DNA from: a bacterium 1XD21-13
GTDB taxonomy: Bacteria > Bacillota > Clostridia > Lachnospirales > Lachnospiraceae
Assembly (NCBI GenBank): GCA_009917555.1
Contig: QZDX01000013.1
Span: forward strand, 1-64,000
Direction of reading: 5' to 3'
Length of the DNA: 64,000 nt
A program made the position numbers and the translations under genes. Under the pieces are notes generated by a model, which was not told where the DNA came from, ran no database searches, and saw nothing but the letters and a program-made list of their open reading frames with translations. Positions 32,755 through 40,918 of this stretch are shown here, piece after piece (the first letter of the stretch is position 1; each line of letters starts with the position of its first letter).

Positions 32755-33170
32755 AGAGAGTTTAACAATTTTCAAATCTCATTTAATTACTGGCAAAAAA
32801 CTTTGTTTTTGCTTTTATTTTTGTACTAATTACAGATATATCTGTAACAATAAAATATTGGGAAACTATTTTATCGCTTATTAACATAGGAACATTTGCA
32901 ATTCGTTTTCTTTTACTTACTAGTTTCCCAATCCTATGGCAAATCTTTAAAATACCTTATATTTACTGGAATTTCTATTGGGAAACCATGCTATCGCTCT
33001 TTTACATTTTGTTTCCCAATATTTTTATCTTTGGTTAAAGGCTATTTTTACTTATTTTCAAATATATTTAAATAGCTTGTAAACAGGGCGTTTCTACAGT
33101 AAAAAAAGTTGAAGACTTTTTGAAATCCAAATAATGATATTGCAAAAAGCCTTTTTAACCACTGATTTTT
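32755..33170. other. Noncoding repressor-side end of the prophage with inverted repeats
   Basis: No convincing gene. It contains an 18-bp perfect palindrome (32830-32847) related to the operator motif at 32275. ATTGGGAAAC occurs at 32857 and 32977 and its reverse complement GTTTCCCAAT at 32923-32932 and 33011-33020, giving two hairpins in tandem. The stretch following each forward copy is also similar (TATCGCTyTT). It may contain internal transposition enhancer or terminator functions. Confidence 0.6.
32830..32847. promoter_or_regulatory. 18-bp palindrome, candidate operator
   Basis: TTACAGATATATCTGTAA is a perfect palindrome. A degenerate copy, TTACAGATGTATCCGTA, lies at 32275 in the divergent promoter region, so both may be bound by one of the two XRE regulators. 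Confidence 0.6.
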
Positions 33171-33295
33171 TTCTTCACTAAGAATGTCAATTTTTCAAAA
33201 GCAAAAGCCGAAAGATCCCTTATTTCTGGGATTTTTCAGCTTTTTTCGGTTTTTTTCATTTTTTTGTTTTTTGACATTCTTAATGAAGAATTACA
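33171..33295. repeat. Prophage terminus (Mu L-end type) with inverted transposase-site copies
   Basis: The terminal 25 bases read inwards as TGTAATTCTTCATTAAGAATGTC... on the minus strand. An inverted partner TTCTTCACTAAGAATGTCAA lies at 33171-33190. Between them is a hairpin AAAGATCCC / GGGATTTTT (33211-33236) with a T-rich tail, a likely terminator for repressor transcription. Confidence 0.72.
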
Positions 33296-33356
33296 ACCGT
33301 ATCTCCCTTCCAGTACCGTATCTCCCTTCCAGTACCGTATCTCTCCCTTCCAGTAC
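33296..33356. repeat. Right part of host 19-bp tandem repeat, starting with target duplication ACCGT
   Basis: ACCGT (33296-33300) is the second target-site copy. The 19-bp unit CCAGTACCGTATCTCCCTT continues in phase for about three units, one of them two bases longer, and ends at CCAGTAC. Confidence 0.9.
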
Positions 33357-33380
33357 AATTTATCATTCTGCTATAGTTTT

Positions 33381-33398
33381 GTAAAAAGGCTTTTTTAC
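33381..33398. terminator. Probable terminator after the histidine kinase
   Basis: GTAAAAAG ... CTTTTTTAC forms a hairpin that would give a T-rich stem end on either strand, about 80 bases beyond the kinase stop. Bidirectional use is possible. Confidence 0.4.
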
Positions 33399-33478
33399 CC
33401 TTTCGTATGATAGACCGTTTCAGCATAGGAAAAGTTGCACAATGAAGAAAAAAAATGGAGCCTCGGCAGATATTTTTG

Positions 33479-34432
33479 TTATTCCGCCTTGACCCCATAA
33501 TCTAATTCCGTATAAAATGCTTCCTTTCTTCGCGGAAGAAAGATGGAAAATACCGTTTTCTCCCCCGATGTTACCTTCATATAGCCTCCCTGCGCCCGGA
33601 TAATTTCCCTTGCCAGGTAAAGGCCAAGCCCCACGCCTTCCTCCTCCCGGCTTTTCGGCGAGCGGTAAAATCTCCGGAAGATCCTGGGAACCTCCTCCTC
33701 TGAAATCCCCCTTCCGTGATCCACAACGTCAATCCGGTAAAACAGCTCATAGGCGCGCCCCTCTATGAGAACGGTATCTCCCTGAACCGTGTACTTTATG
33801 GCATTGTCCAGAAGATTCCACAAGGCCTCCCCCGTCCACCTGGGATCAAACCAGGCCAGATCCGTTCCCTCCTCTATCTGCATAGAAAGACGTATTCCCT
33901 TTTTCCCGGCCGGGTAAGCCCCCTCCTCCACAGCCTGGGCCGCAAGGTCCTGGACGGAATGCATGCCCGGTGAGGGATGAATGATTCCCTGCTCCAGACG
34001 GGAGCCTTTGATCAGAGATGCGATCAGAAACTGAAGCTTCTCCGCCTGTGCGGTAAGCTGCCGGGCAAGCTCTCCGGATTCCTCCGGCGCCCGCTCCGAA
34101 AGGAGATCCGCATACAGCACCAGATTGGCGACAGGCGTCTTGGTCTGATGGGAAATATCCGCAATCAGCCCGTGAATCTCCTCCCGCTCTCTTGTAAGCT
34201 CCTGCTCCCTTCCCGTCTGCCGGCTCAGATACTGACTGAGCCTTACCTCAAAGGAGGAAAGACGGCTTTCATCAAAACGACGCTCCTCGAAGTTTCCGTC
34301 TATGGCCGCCTCCAGCATCTGATCCAGTTGATTCAGATGACGGTGCATCTGCCTTTTCTCCATAACCATACAGACAGCCAGGACAAGCGCCGTGACCGCT
34401 GATACCATGCAGAGAACCATATATTTATCCAT
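33479..34432 (-). CDS. Sensor histidine kinase
   Basis: 317 residues from the ATG at 34432, which overlaps the response regulator stop by 8 bases. One membrane helix (about 5-24), then a coiled stretch, the dimerisation box with His95 (ADISHQTKTP), N box (LWNLLDNAIKYT), G1 (DHGRGISEEE) and G2 (GVGLGLYLAREI). The lack of an external sensor domain resembles the intramembrane or cell-envelope kinases that work with BceAB-type transporters, but no ABC transporter lies nearby. Confidence 0.88.
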   Translation of the reverse strand: MDKYMVLCMVSAVTALVLAVCMVMEKRQMHRHLNQLDQMLEAAIDGNFEERRFDESRLSSFEVRLSQYLSRQTGREQELTREREEIHGLIADISHQTKTPVANLVLYADLLSERAPEESGELARQLTAQAEKLQFLIASLIKGSRLEQGIIHPSPGMHSVQDLAAQAVEEGAYPAGKKGIRLSMQIEEGTDLAWFDPRWTGEALWNLLDNAIKYTVQGDTVLIEGRAYELFYRIDVVDHGRGISEEEVPRIFRRFYRSPKSREEEGVGLGLYLAREIIRAQGGYMKVTSGEKTVFSIFLPRRKEAFYTELDYGVKAE

Positions 34433-35135
34433 GTGTACCTCTTTGCATACCTCCAAGCCGCTCATCCGACCAGGTATAGCCGATTCCGTAGACGGTCTTG
34501 ATATATCTGGGGGCTGAAGGATTGTCCTCCAGCTTATCCCGGAGGCGCTTGACGGTGACGGATAAGGCATTTTCGTCCACATACTGAGCTCCGTCGGTCC
34601 AGACGCGATCCACCAGTTCGCCCCTGGAGAGAGTCAGCCCCCGGTTCTCCACCAGAAGCCTCAGAAGCTTTTGCTCGGTTTTGCTAAGCTCAATGCGCTG
34701 ATTTCCTTTGATAAATTCCATACTGGAGAAGGCAAAATAAAATTTCCCCGCCTGGTATACCTGCAGCCCTCCCCGGCGCATTTTCCGCATCTGGGTATTG
34801 ATGCGGGCGCGCAGCACCATAAGGCTGAAGGGCTTGGTGATATAGTCGTCCGCCCCGAGTTCCAGGCCGGTGACAATGTCGGTTTCCAGATCGTTTGCCG
34901 TGAGTATCACTACCGGCGTCTCCTGCTTTTCCTTGATTTCCGTAAGAAGCGTAAGCCCGCTGCCGTCCGGCAGATTCAGGTCCAGAATCACCAGAGAAAT
35001 CTCCTGCCGTTCCAGAATCTCCCTTGCTTCGGCCAGATCCTGGGTCTGTATAAATAAATAGCCCTCCGCTTTCAGCGCCAGAGCAATGCCGTTGCTTAAG
35101 GCTTTGTCATCCTCTACAATCAAAATCTTTTCCAT
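34425..35135 (-). CDS. OmpR/PhoB-family response regulator
   Basis: 236 residues. Receiver domain with Asp9-Asp10 and phospho-acceptor Asp52 (LDLNLPDG), conserved Lys near 102 (TKPFS), then a winged-helix DNA-binding domain (SKTEQKLLRLLVENRG ... DENALSVTVKRLRDKLE ... IKTVYGIGYTW). Operon with the kinase. A direct repeat typical for this regulator family lies 78 bases upstream of the start. Confidence 0.9.
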   Translation of the reverse strand: MEKILIVEDDKALSNGIALALKAEGYLFIQTQDLAEAREILERQEISLVILDLNLPDGSGLTLLTEIKEKQETPVVILTANDLETDIVTGLELGADDYITKPFSLMVLRARINTQMRKMRRGGLQVYQAGKFYFAFSSMEFIKGNQRIELSKTEQKLLRLLVENRGLTLSRGELVDRVWTDGAQYVDENALSVTVKRLRDKLEDNPSAPRYIKTVYGIGYTWSDERLGGMQRGTHG

Positions 35136-35212
35136 TTGTTATGCTCCTTCTTGCTGTCTGATGTATCAATGCTTTGATTGTAGCGGAAGAATTTTGAAAA
35201 TGGATGATTCTT

Positions 35213-35229
35213 TTCTTAAGAATTCTTAA
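35213..35229. promoter_or_regulatory. Candidate response-regulator box
   Basis: TTCTTAA occurs twice with 10-base spacing (35213 and 35223), one helical turn apart as expected for an OmpR-type dimer. The central 14 bases TTAAGAATTCTTAA are also a perfect palindrome. Suggests autoregulation of the two-component operon. Confidence 0.5.
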
Positions 35230-35274
35230 ATTTTCCGTTTCAAACACAGGGCTGTCTTTCGGGCCTTGCAAATG

Positions 35275-35561
35275 CTACTGTTTATTTTCCCTTTTTTGAT
35301 ACCATTTCACAAATTCCTCTTTGCTGTCACCCATTCTCTCTGCGATCTGGTCTATAGGCACAATACCATCCTGTATCATCCCCCAATATATTTCAAAATT
35401 TTTTTCTCGTTCTGCCATCCTGCCTTCTTCCCTAAGATACTCCATGGCCTCCTCCAGTGCCATCTCTTTTTGAAGATTCCGACGAATCGAAACAGCGTAT
35501 CCTTATACCTGCGGTTCACCCTTCCCGGAAAATGGAATATTTGACGTATTTTTAGTTTCAT
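35275..35561 (-). pseudogene. Relic of an Rpn-type PD-(D/E)XK nuclease/transposase
   Basis: The upstream frame has VNRRYKDTLFRFVG, the usual first residues of this family; after a large internal deletion and a frame change, the downstream frame gives the family C-terminus (LREEGRMAEREKNFEIYWG ... AERMGDSKEEFVKWYQ). The nuclease core is missing, so it is not functional. The 360 bases beyond (35562-35924) hold no gene I can support. Confidence 0.7.
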
Positions 35562-35924
35562 GTTGTTCTCCTTTATTATACTTTTTTCAGCTTATCCTGC
35601 AAGCATACAAAATCCGTAATTTACCCATTGCTGAATCACTTGTTATTTTTCACGCCCACACCAATAGAATTATGGAGCCGAAGACGACTTTAAATGGACA
35701 AAACAGCAACTTGTAAACCGTAACGACAGCTTTTAACAGAGAACAATCATAGGCATCAACTCACTTTTTCCACCATGCCCTTCAAAAAGAAGCACCGACT
35801 TTGACTTTTATTTCTGGGAAAAAGAAAACGGAATCGTTTTCCTTAGAAACACATTTACCTTAACATAAGTTCATCACAAAAGCAAGAAAAATTTAACATT
35901 TTTTAACATTTTAAATCTCTTTGC

Positions 35925-35986
35925 GTAAGAGTTCAGACATGTCCCAGCAAAATCCCATTTCTGCCGGGATGCATCTGAACTCTTAC
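35925..35986. repeat. Long inverted repeat, hairpin or MITE-like element
   Basis: A perfect 13-bp outer stem (GTAAGAGTTCAGA / TCTGAACTCTTAC) and an inner stem CATGTCCC.GC / GC.GGGATG enclose a short loop. It ends 4 bases before the stop codon side of the alkylation-repair gene. It may serve as its terminator although a T-run is lacking, or be a dispersed palindromic element. Confidence 0.6.
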
Positions 35987-35990
35987 CGCT

Positions 35991-36710
35991 TCACCTCTTC
36001 CGCTTCATCCCCCGCAGCACATCCTTCATCTCCTTCTCCACCCGATCAGATTCCGTAATCTTCTGAATGGCCTTATTGTATGTCCAGTCATCCAGTTGAT
36101 TGTGCAAAAGATATGCCATGCTCTCATCCGGAAAATGCACAAAATAGACGGATACGGCCCAGGCCACGGCCATCCGCACATAATAGGCGTCACAGGTAAT
36201 GGCGTCAAATACGGCAAAAGCCCTGTCAAGATAAGCCTCCTCCACAAAATGGCTTAAAAGCATCACCACGCCAAAGCGGATCTCATATTCCTCCCGGGAC
36301 TTAAGGTATGGCTGAAGAAACTCCCAGACTTCATCCCTGTGCTTCTTCGTTTCCTTTAAGGAACCGCAGAACACATCACAGACTGCCCAATTGTTGATGC
36401 GCGGAATAAAATCACGAATCAAATCCATACGGCGTCCAAAATCCATTTTTGCACAGGCGATCACAAGCCCCTGCAGCATATCATTTTCATACCATTCCCG
36501 ATCGTTTTCCGCAAGAAAGGCTTCCCAGTCACCCTTTGCAATCTCCTTTGCCAGTTTACGCAGCTCCGGCACGCGCACCCCCAAAAGATTGTCAGCTCCC
36601 GGAACAAGTCCGCTCTGGAAGCTCTGATATTTGCTGTCCGCCAGCTCCAAAAGACGCCTGCACACCGTTTGGCTGTCCATTCTTTGAGTAACCTCTTTTG
36701 TCACACCCAT
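35991..36710 (-). CDS. DNA alkylation repair protein (AlkD-like HEAT repeats)
   Basis: 239 residues from ATG 36710 (AGGAG eight bases upstream). All-helical; the family signature is in GVRVPELRKLAKEI, FIPRINNWAVCDVFCGSLK and VMLLSHFVEEAYLD. AlkD-type enzymes remove cationic alkylated bases without base flipping. The next gene downstream of its promoter side is an Ogt-like methyltransferase, so the region is a small alkylation-repair cluster. Confidence 0.85.
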   Translation of the reverse strand: MGVTKEVTQRMDSQTVCRRLLELADSKYQSFQSGLVPGADNLLGVRVPELRKLAKEIAKGDWEAFLAENDREWYENDMLQGLVIACAKMDFGRRMDLIRDFIPRINNWAVCDVFCGSLKETKKHRDEVWEFLQPYLKSREEYEIRFGVVMLLSHFVEEAYLDRAFAVFDAITCDAYYVRMAVAWAVSVYFVHFPDESMAYLLHNQLDDWTYNKAIQKITESDRVEKEMKDVLRGMKRKR

Positions 36711-36801
36711 TCGATTCACTCCTATTAAAAGTTCCGTAATATCCCCCAAAGTACACCTTCATGAAATCAATTTCCAGCCACTTAAAAACTCTGCTGCCCT
36801 A

Positions 36802-37263
36802 CTACAGCTTCACGCCTTCCAGTTTCAGCAAATACTCCTTAATATCAAGCGCCTTATTCTTCCCCGCATATCCGGTAAGGCTTCCGTTCGAGCCAATCAC
36901 CCGATGACAGGGCACAATAATCGCAATGGGATTGCTCCTGTTCGCCATCCCCACGGCCCTGCTTCCCTTCGGACAGCCAATGGCCCTGGCAATCTCTCCA
37001 TAGCTCCTGGTCTCTCCATAAGGAATCGCAAGAAGCGCCTCCCAGTCACGCATCTGGAACTCTGTGCCATGCAAAGACAGCGGAAACTCAAAGCTCTTAC
37101 GCTCCCCTGAAAAATACTCCAGAAGCTGCCGTTTTGTCTCCGAAAGAAGCTCCGTCTCCTCCTCCAAGATATCCGCATTTTCCGGAGCGGCGCCAAAGGA
37201 AAGGCCGCAAAGCCCCTGTCCGTCCTCCACAAGCTCCAGTTCTCCCACCGGCGTCACGACCAT
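36802..37263 (-). CDS. ogt: Methylated-DNA-protein-cysteine methyltransferase
   Basis: 153 residues with the start at 37263 (MVVTPVGELELVEDG); this avoids the 35-base overlap that the longer reading from 37308 would have with the phosphatase gene. The active-site motif PCHRVIG holds the acceptor Cys, preceded by the HTH-like RAIGCPKGSRAVGMANRSNP. It repairs O6-alkylguanine by transferring the alkyl group to itself. Confidence 0.88.
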   Translation of the reverse strand: MVVTPVGELELVEDGQGLCGLSFGAAPENADILEEETELLSETKRQLLEYFSGERKSFEFPLSLHGTEFQMRDWEALLAIPYGETRSYGEIARAIGCPKGSRAVGMANRSNPIAIIVPCHRVIGSNGSLTGYAGKNKALDIKEYLLKLEGVKL

Positions 37264-37273
37264 ACATCTTCTC

Positions 37274-37915
37274 TTATTCAAAATAGTTGCTGCTTCTCGC
37301 CTCGTCATAATAGATCACATTCTCCTGCCTTAAAGTAACTTTGCCCGCATCCACATCCAGAATCGAAACCCCGCAATTCTTATGTACGCCCCCATTCCAG
37401 AAATCCTTCAAATCCGTAATCGTAATACTGCTCAAAAGTCCCTTCACCACAGCCCCATGCCCGGACAGAAGAATCGTCTTATCCTGATAATCCGGATGAT
37501 GAATCAATTCCTGCAGAAACTGCGTCGTTCGCTCACAGAGGTGCCGGATAGACTCTCCCCCCTTTGGCGGCACATATTCCCCCGGATTCATAAAAAAATT
37601 CCCAAAATCCGGGTCCGGAATATTCCACCCCTCCTTTTGACAGCAAAGCCCCTCATAAGGCCCAAAAGAAATCTCCCGCAGACGCGCATCCGGGATAATG
37701 GGAATCTTACGCTCCCCCCGAATAATCTTTGCCGTCTCTAAGGCCCGCTTCAGAGGACTGGTAAAAATCAAATCAAACTCCACATCCCGCAGCCCCTCCG
37801 CCGTAAGCTGCGCCACCTCAATCCCATTCTGATTCAGCGGAATATCCGTAGCCCCCTGCAGAAGCCGCTTCGTATTCCAATCCGTCTCTCCATGACGAAT
37901 CAAATAAATCACCAT
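37274..37915 (-). CDS. Histidine phosphatase family protein
   Basis: 213 residues from ATG 37915 (GAGGAG upstream). The phosphohistidine motif LIRHGETDWN is at residues 4-13 and the second catalytic His lies in LLSGHGAVVKGLL. Family of phosphoglycerate mutase-like / cobC-like phosphatases; the substrate cannot be told. It precedes ogt by 10 bases, probably in one transcript. Confidence 0.85.
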   Translation of the reverse strand: MVIYLIRHGETDWNTKRLLQGATDIPLNQNGIEVAQLTAEGLRDVEFDLIFTSPLKRALETAKIIRGERKIPIIPDARLREISFGPYEGLCCQKEGWNIPDPDFGNFFMNPGEYVPPKGGESIRHLCERTTQFLQELIHHPDYQDKTILLSGHGAVVKGLLSSITITDLKDFWNGGVHKNCGVSILDVDAGKVTLRQENVIYYDEARSSNYFE

Positions 37916-37965
37916 CACACAATTCACTCCTCATAACCATATTTTCACATATCTGAGCTTTTTCG

Positions 37966-39078
37966 TTACTTTTTACCGGCACCCGAAATATTCTTTCGAA
38001 GCGTCCTTACAAACATGGTTTCCTCCTCCGGCGTTGTAAAAGCCCATTTGGGAATCATCAGCATCTGGGAGGTTTTCTTATACAGCAGATAATAAGCGTC
38101 CCTGGCCTCACAGAGATTCCGAAGCTCCCGATAAAAGATCTGCTGCGAATTTTGCTGTCTTTTTAAATACAGACGATCCTCGTAAAACGAAATCTGCTGT
38201 GGGCCGCATAAAGCGGAAAGTCTCCCTTTTTTCTCCATCCGCCTGCACCCTATGAGAAATACAGGAATCAGGAGCGCATAATAAATCAGAAAGAGCAGAA
38301 AAATACTAAAAACCACAGAGACCAGATTCTCCGGATTGAAGATCACAAGCACCAAAACCAGAACGCCCAATAAAATCAGCAGTCCCCTTGATCTTGAAAG
38401 AAAGCCGCGGAACAAAAGTCCCGGATGCCGGAATATATGCAGGTTGCAGCTTCGGTACAAGTCATATACGTGGGATTTTGGAAGGTCAAAGTACAGTGTG
38501 CCATAAGCAGGATGATCCTCCGCATCCTCCGGAAAAGGAACGGTCGGTTCCGGTATCACATTTCTGGCAGAAGCAGCCGAAGTCCGGATAAAATCGGCGC
38601 TCTGCCAGGGCGTCGTCTGCCGGAAGGCCGCCTGGGGAAGAAACAGGAAAACCGGCCCGTTAAAGCGAAGATACAGCCCGCCGCGGAAAGGAACCGCCTC
38701 TATCAGCTCTGTCAAAGACTTCTCTGCCCTGGTTATGGTTCCTTCCCGGGTCGTAAGCTCCTCCGTCAGTATCCCATTCTCGACGATAACGCGATGATAC
38801 GCCGGGAGCTGGTCCCTGACGGCTTTTCTCTTTCCCGAGCGGTTCAAATGGAAGGTAAAGAGGACTACCGGAGTACATGTTACAAAAAGAAAGATACTGT
38901 ATAGCAGATCAAATTTTCCTTTCCGGAACGAAACAATAAAAACAGCAAGGCAAAAGAATCCGAATACAAAAAACTTCTGAAACAAATCAATCTTCCTGGC
39001 CTGCGTCCCCTTTATTTTTCGCAGAGCCGTACTGCGCTCCTTCCAAACCTGTAAATCCATCCAATAATCCCATGTCAT
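37966..39078 (-). CDS. Membrane protein with duplicated YcxB-like modules
   Basis: 370 residues from ATG 39078 (AGAGG seven bases before). Two similar halves, each with paired membrane helices (about 37-75 and 225-275) followed by a soluble PH-like domain with a phrase such as YLRFNGPVFLFLPQAAF in the first and YLLYKKTSQMLMIPKWAF in the second. This is the YcxB-like C-terminal pattern. The function is unknown. Confidence 0.65.
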   Translation of the reverse strand: MTWDYWMDLQVWKERSTALRKIKGTQARKIDLFQKFFVFGFFCLAVFIVSFRKGKFDLLYSIFLFVTCTPVVLFTFHLNRSGKRKAVRDQLPAYHRVIVENGILTEELTTREGTITRAEKSLTELIEAVPFRGGLYLRFNGPVFLFLPQAAFRQTTPWQSADFIRTSAASARNVIPEPTVPFPEDAEDHPAYGTLYFDLPKSHVYDLYRSCNLHIFRHPGLLFRGFLSRSRGLLILLGVLVLVLVIFNPENLVSVVFSIFLLFLIYYALLIPVFLIGCRRMEKKGRLSALCGPQQISFYEDRLYLKRQQNSQQIFYRELRNLCEARDAYYLLYKKTSQMLMIPKWAFTTPEEETMFVRTLRKNISGAGKK

Positions 39079-39129
39079 AATAAAACCTCTTCCGTCAATC
39101 GTATTTTCCAAGCTTTCACAAATCGTTCG

Positions 39130-39987
39130 TTAATCTTTTTCTATTTCCGTTACAGGCTTCCGGTTCCCAAAATGAAGGCACTCCACCGGACAGGCCCGAA
39201 CGCATCTGCCGCAGCGGATACACTCCGGGGAACGCGATATTTCCTTAAGGGAGAGCCCCACCGGACAGGCCCTCTCGCAGGCATGGCAGGAAATGCACTG
39301 CTCCTCCTCCCAGTGAATCTGTACCAGGCTGAACCGGTTGAACCATCCGTATATGGCTCCCAGAGGACAAAGATACTGGCAGAAAGGCCGATAAAACTTC
39401 ACGGAAAGAATCAAAATTCCAATCAGAATCCCAAGCTTCCAGAAAAACAGCCCTCCCGCCTGGCTGCGAAGAAGCTGATTTCCGGTAAGCAGAGGCAAAG
39501 CTCCGAACAGCGTTCCCGAGGGGCACAGATATTTGCAGAAGGCCGGAACCTTTGCAAAGCCGCCGAAGAGAAACAGGGAGCCGATGCATATCAGAAAAAG
39601 AAGGACCGCATATTTTCCGTATTTCAGCACAGAATGAAAGGGCAGGCGCTTTCTCTTTTGAAACAGGGGAATCCGGTGAAGCAAATCCTGTATCAGTCCA
39701 AAGGGGCAGAGCCACCCGCAGACAAAGCGCCCCAGAATACTTCCGAACACAAAAAGAAATCCCAGAACGCCGAAGGGGACCTGCACATTCCGCTGATTCA
39801 GCACCGCCTGGAGCGCCCCGATGGGACAGGACCCCACGGCTCCCGGGCAGGAATAGCAGTTTAAGCCGGGAACGCAGACGTATTTGAGCCTCCCCTGGTA
39901 AATCTTTCCGTTCAGGAAGCCGTAGACGTACCCGTTGGTAAGAATGGTAAATAAAATCTGTACCTTAAGACGCAAATTTTTTCTCAT
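39130..39987 (-). CDS. Polytopic 4Fe-4S membrane protein (NapH/YccM-like)
   Basis: 285 residues from ATG 39987. Four to five membrane helices; CxxxCP motifs (CGWLCPFG, CKYLCPSG, CQYLCPLG) of the Fer4_5 type, and a C-terminal pair of 4Fe-4S ferredoxin motifs (CISCHACERACP and CIRCGRCVRACP). Such proteins pass electrons through the membrane. With the thiol lipoprotein and the CxxC micro-protein upstream, it probably supplies reducing power for a surface thiol pathway. Confidence 0.85.
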   Translation of the reverse strand: MRKNLRLKVQILFTILTNGYVYGFLNGKIYQGRLKYVCVPGLNCYSCPGAVGSCPIGALQAVLNQRNVQVPFGVLGFLFVFGSILGRFVCGWLCPFGLIQDLLHRIPLFQKRKRLPFHSVLKYGKYAVLLFLICIGSLFLFGGFAKVPAFCKYLCPSGTLFGALPLLTGNQLLRSQAGGLFFWKLGILIGILILSVKFYRPFCQYLCPLGAIYGWFNRFSLVQIHWEEEQCISCHACERACPVGLSLKEISRSPECIRCGRCVRACPVECLHFGNRKPVTEIEKD

Positions 39988-39991
39988 GATT

Positions 39992-40144
39992 TCACCCGAT
40001 TCCAATGCATTCCAGGCAGATCATCACCGCCTTTTTCCAGATAATCTCCAACTGTCCCCAGGCCTCTCCCAGTCCCAGAAATGCGATTCCGAGAGCCGTT
40101 CCCAGAAGCCAGGCTTTTTGTCTACAGATCCTCAAGAAGCCCAT
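39992..40144 (-). CDS. CD1871A-like CxxC micro-protein
   Basis: 50 residues from ATG 40144, with GGAG-AAGG seven bases before. A single membrane helix (AWLLGTALGIAFLGLG) is followed by a conserved tail ICLECIGIG with a CxxC pair, the hallmark of the CD1871A family. It overlaps the TlpA-like gene by 23 bases and ends 5 bases before the 4Fe-4S gene start. Too short for most gene callers but well supported by context and motif. Confidence 0.8.
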   Translation of the reverse strand: MGFLRICRQKAWLLGTALGIAFLGLGEAWGQLEIIWKKAVMICLECIGIG

Positions 40145-40712
40145 CTACCTTCTCCTTCCAATGAGATTTGTCCATGGCGCCCACAACCACATCCAGAACC
40201 TCGCCCTTTTCATTTAAGAAAAATGTGGTGGGCACGGCGGATACTCCTGCAAGCAGACCATTGTAGAGGGATTCATTCAAAAGCATATGGGGATAATCTG
40301 CTCCCGTCTCTTCCACCAGACTGGCCGCATACTCCGTAGCTTCCTGGTCCTGTCCCTCAACCACATCACTGACCACACCGATCAGCTGAAAATCCGCCGC
40401 TTCGTATTCCTTTGCCAGTTCTCCCAGCTCCGGCATTTCCTTTAGGCAGGGATTGCAGTAGGTTGCCCACACGTTGATCATGGTAAGCTTCGCCAAGGCA
40501 CAGGTCTCCTGGGTGATGGTATTTCCATCCAGATCCTGACCCTCAAAGACTACGGCCTCTGACGCGGCATCCTCTTTCTTTTCAGAGGAAGGTGTTTCTT
40601 GTGCTTCCTCTGCCTCCACTTTTGTCTCCGGTTGCTCTGCCTCATTCTTTCCGGCACAGCCACATAAAAGCATGGTCAGAAAGAGGCCAGGCAATAGATA
40701 TCGTTTCTTCAT
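40122..40712 (-). CDS. TlpA-family thiol-disulfide lipoprotein
   Basis: 196 residues. Signal peptide with lipobox LCGC (Cys19), Glu/Ala-rich linker (20-55), thioredoxin-like domain with active site CNPC at 86-89 in VWATYCNPCLKEMPEL and cis-Pro loop AVPTTFFLN. Attached to the outer face of the membrane, it probably reduces or oxidises surface proteins. First gene of a three-gene operon. Confidence 0.9.
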   Translation of the reverse strand: MKKRYLLPGLFLTMLLCGCAGKNEAEQPETKVEAEEAQETPSSEKKEDAASEAVVFEGQDLDGNTITQETCALAKLTMINVWATYCNPCLKEMPELGELAKEYEAADFQLIGVVSDVVEGQDQEATEYAASLVEETGADYPHMLLNESLYNGLLAGVSAVPTTFFLNEKGEVLDVVVGAMDKSHWKEKVDGLLEDL

Positions 40713-40918
40713 TTTGTAGATTTGTCCTCCTATTCTAGTACGGCAAGCTTTAACGCACTTCTATTCTGCGGTATCTATTATAACTCATATTTCCGAATTT
40801 TGATATTCCTTTTTTTCGGTTTTTAAGTTGTCCCTGCTTTCATGTGATAGTATAATTGATTTATGTATTAGAGGCAGGCACCAGATACAGATTTCAAAAT
40901 TTCCGGAAAGGCACACTC

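Larger units (their letters stand above)
2430..33295. mobile_element. Complete Mu-like transposable siphophage prophage (30,866 bp)
   Basis: The termini are inverted and similar. Read inwards, the left starts TGTAAGCCGTCAGC and the right starts TGTAATTCTTCATT, and both continue to a shared AATGTCAAAA. The ends are flanked by ACCGT duplications. Inside are MuA and MuB homologues, Gam, GemA, Mor, gp27, a large terminase, portal, MuF, capsid and tail genes in Mu-like order. The repressor lies at the right terminus (the Mu left end) and the tail fibre with its inversion module at the left terminus (the Mu right end). No essential module is visibly broken, so it may be inducible. The tail genes are of the long non-contractile type. 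Apart from the AT-rich cassette region, codon use is similar to the host. Confidence 0.95.

Noticed and set aside
33184-33384. 66-codon plus-strand frame over the right prophage end
   Set aside because: It crosses the prophage-host junction and the tandem repeat; it is Phe-rich because of T-runs.
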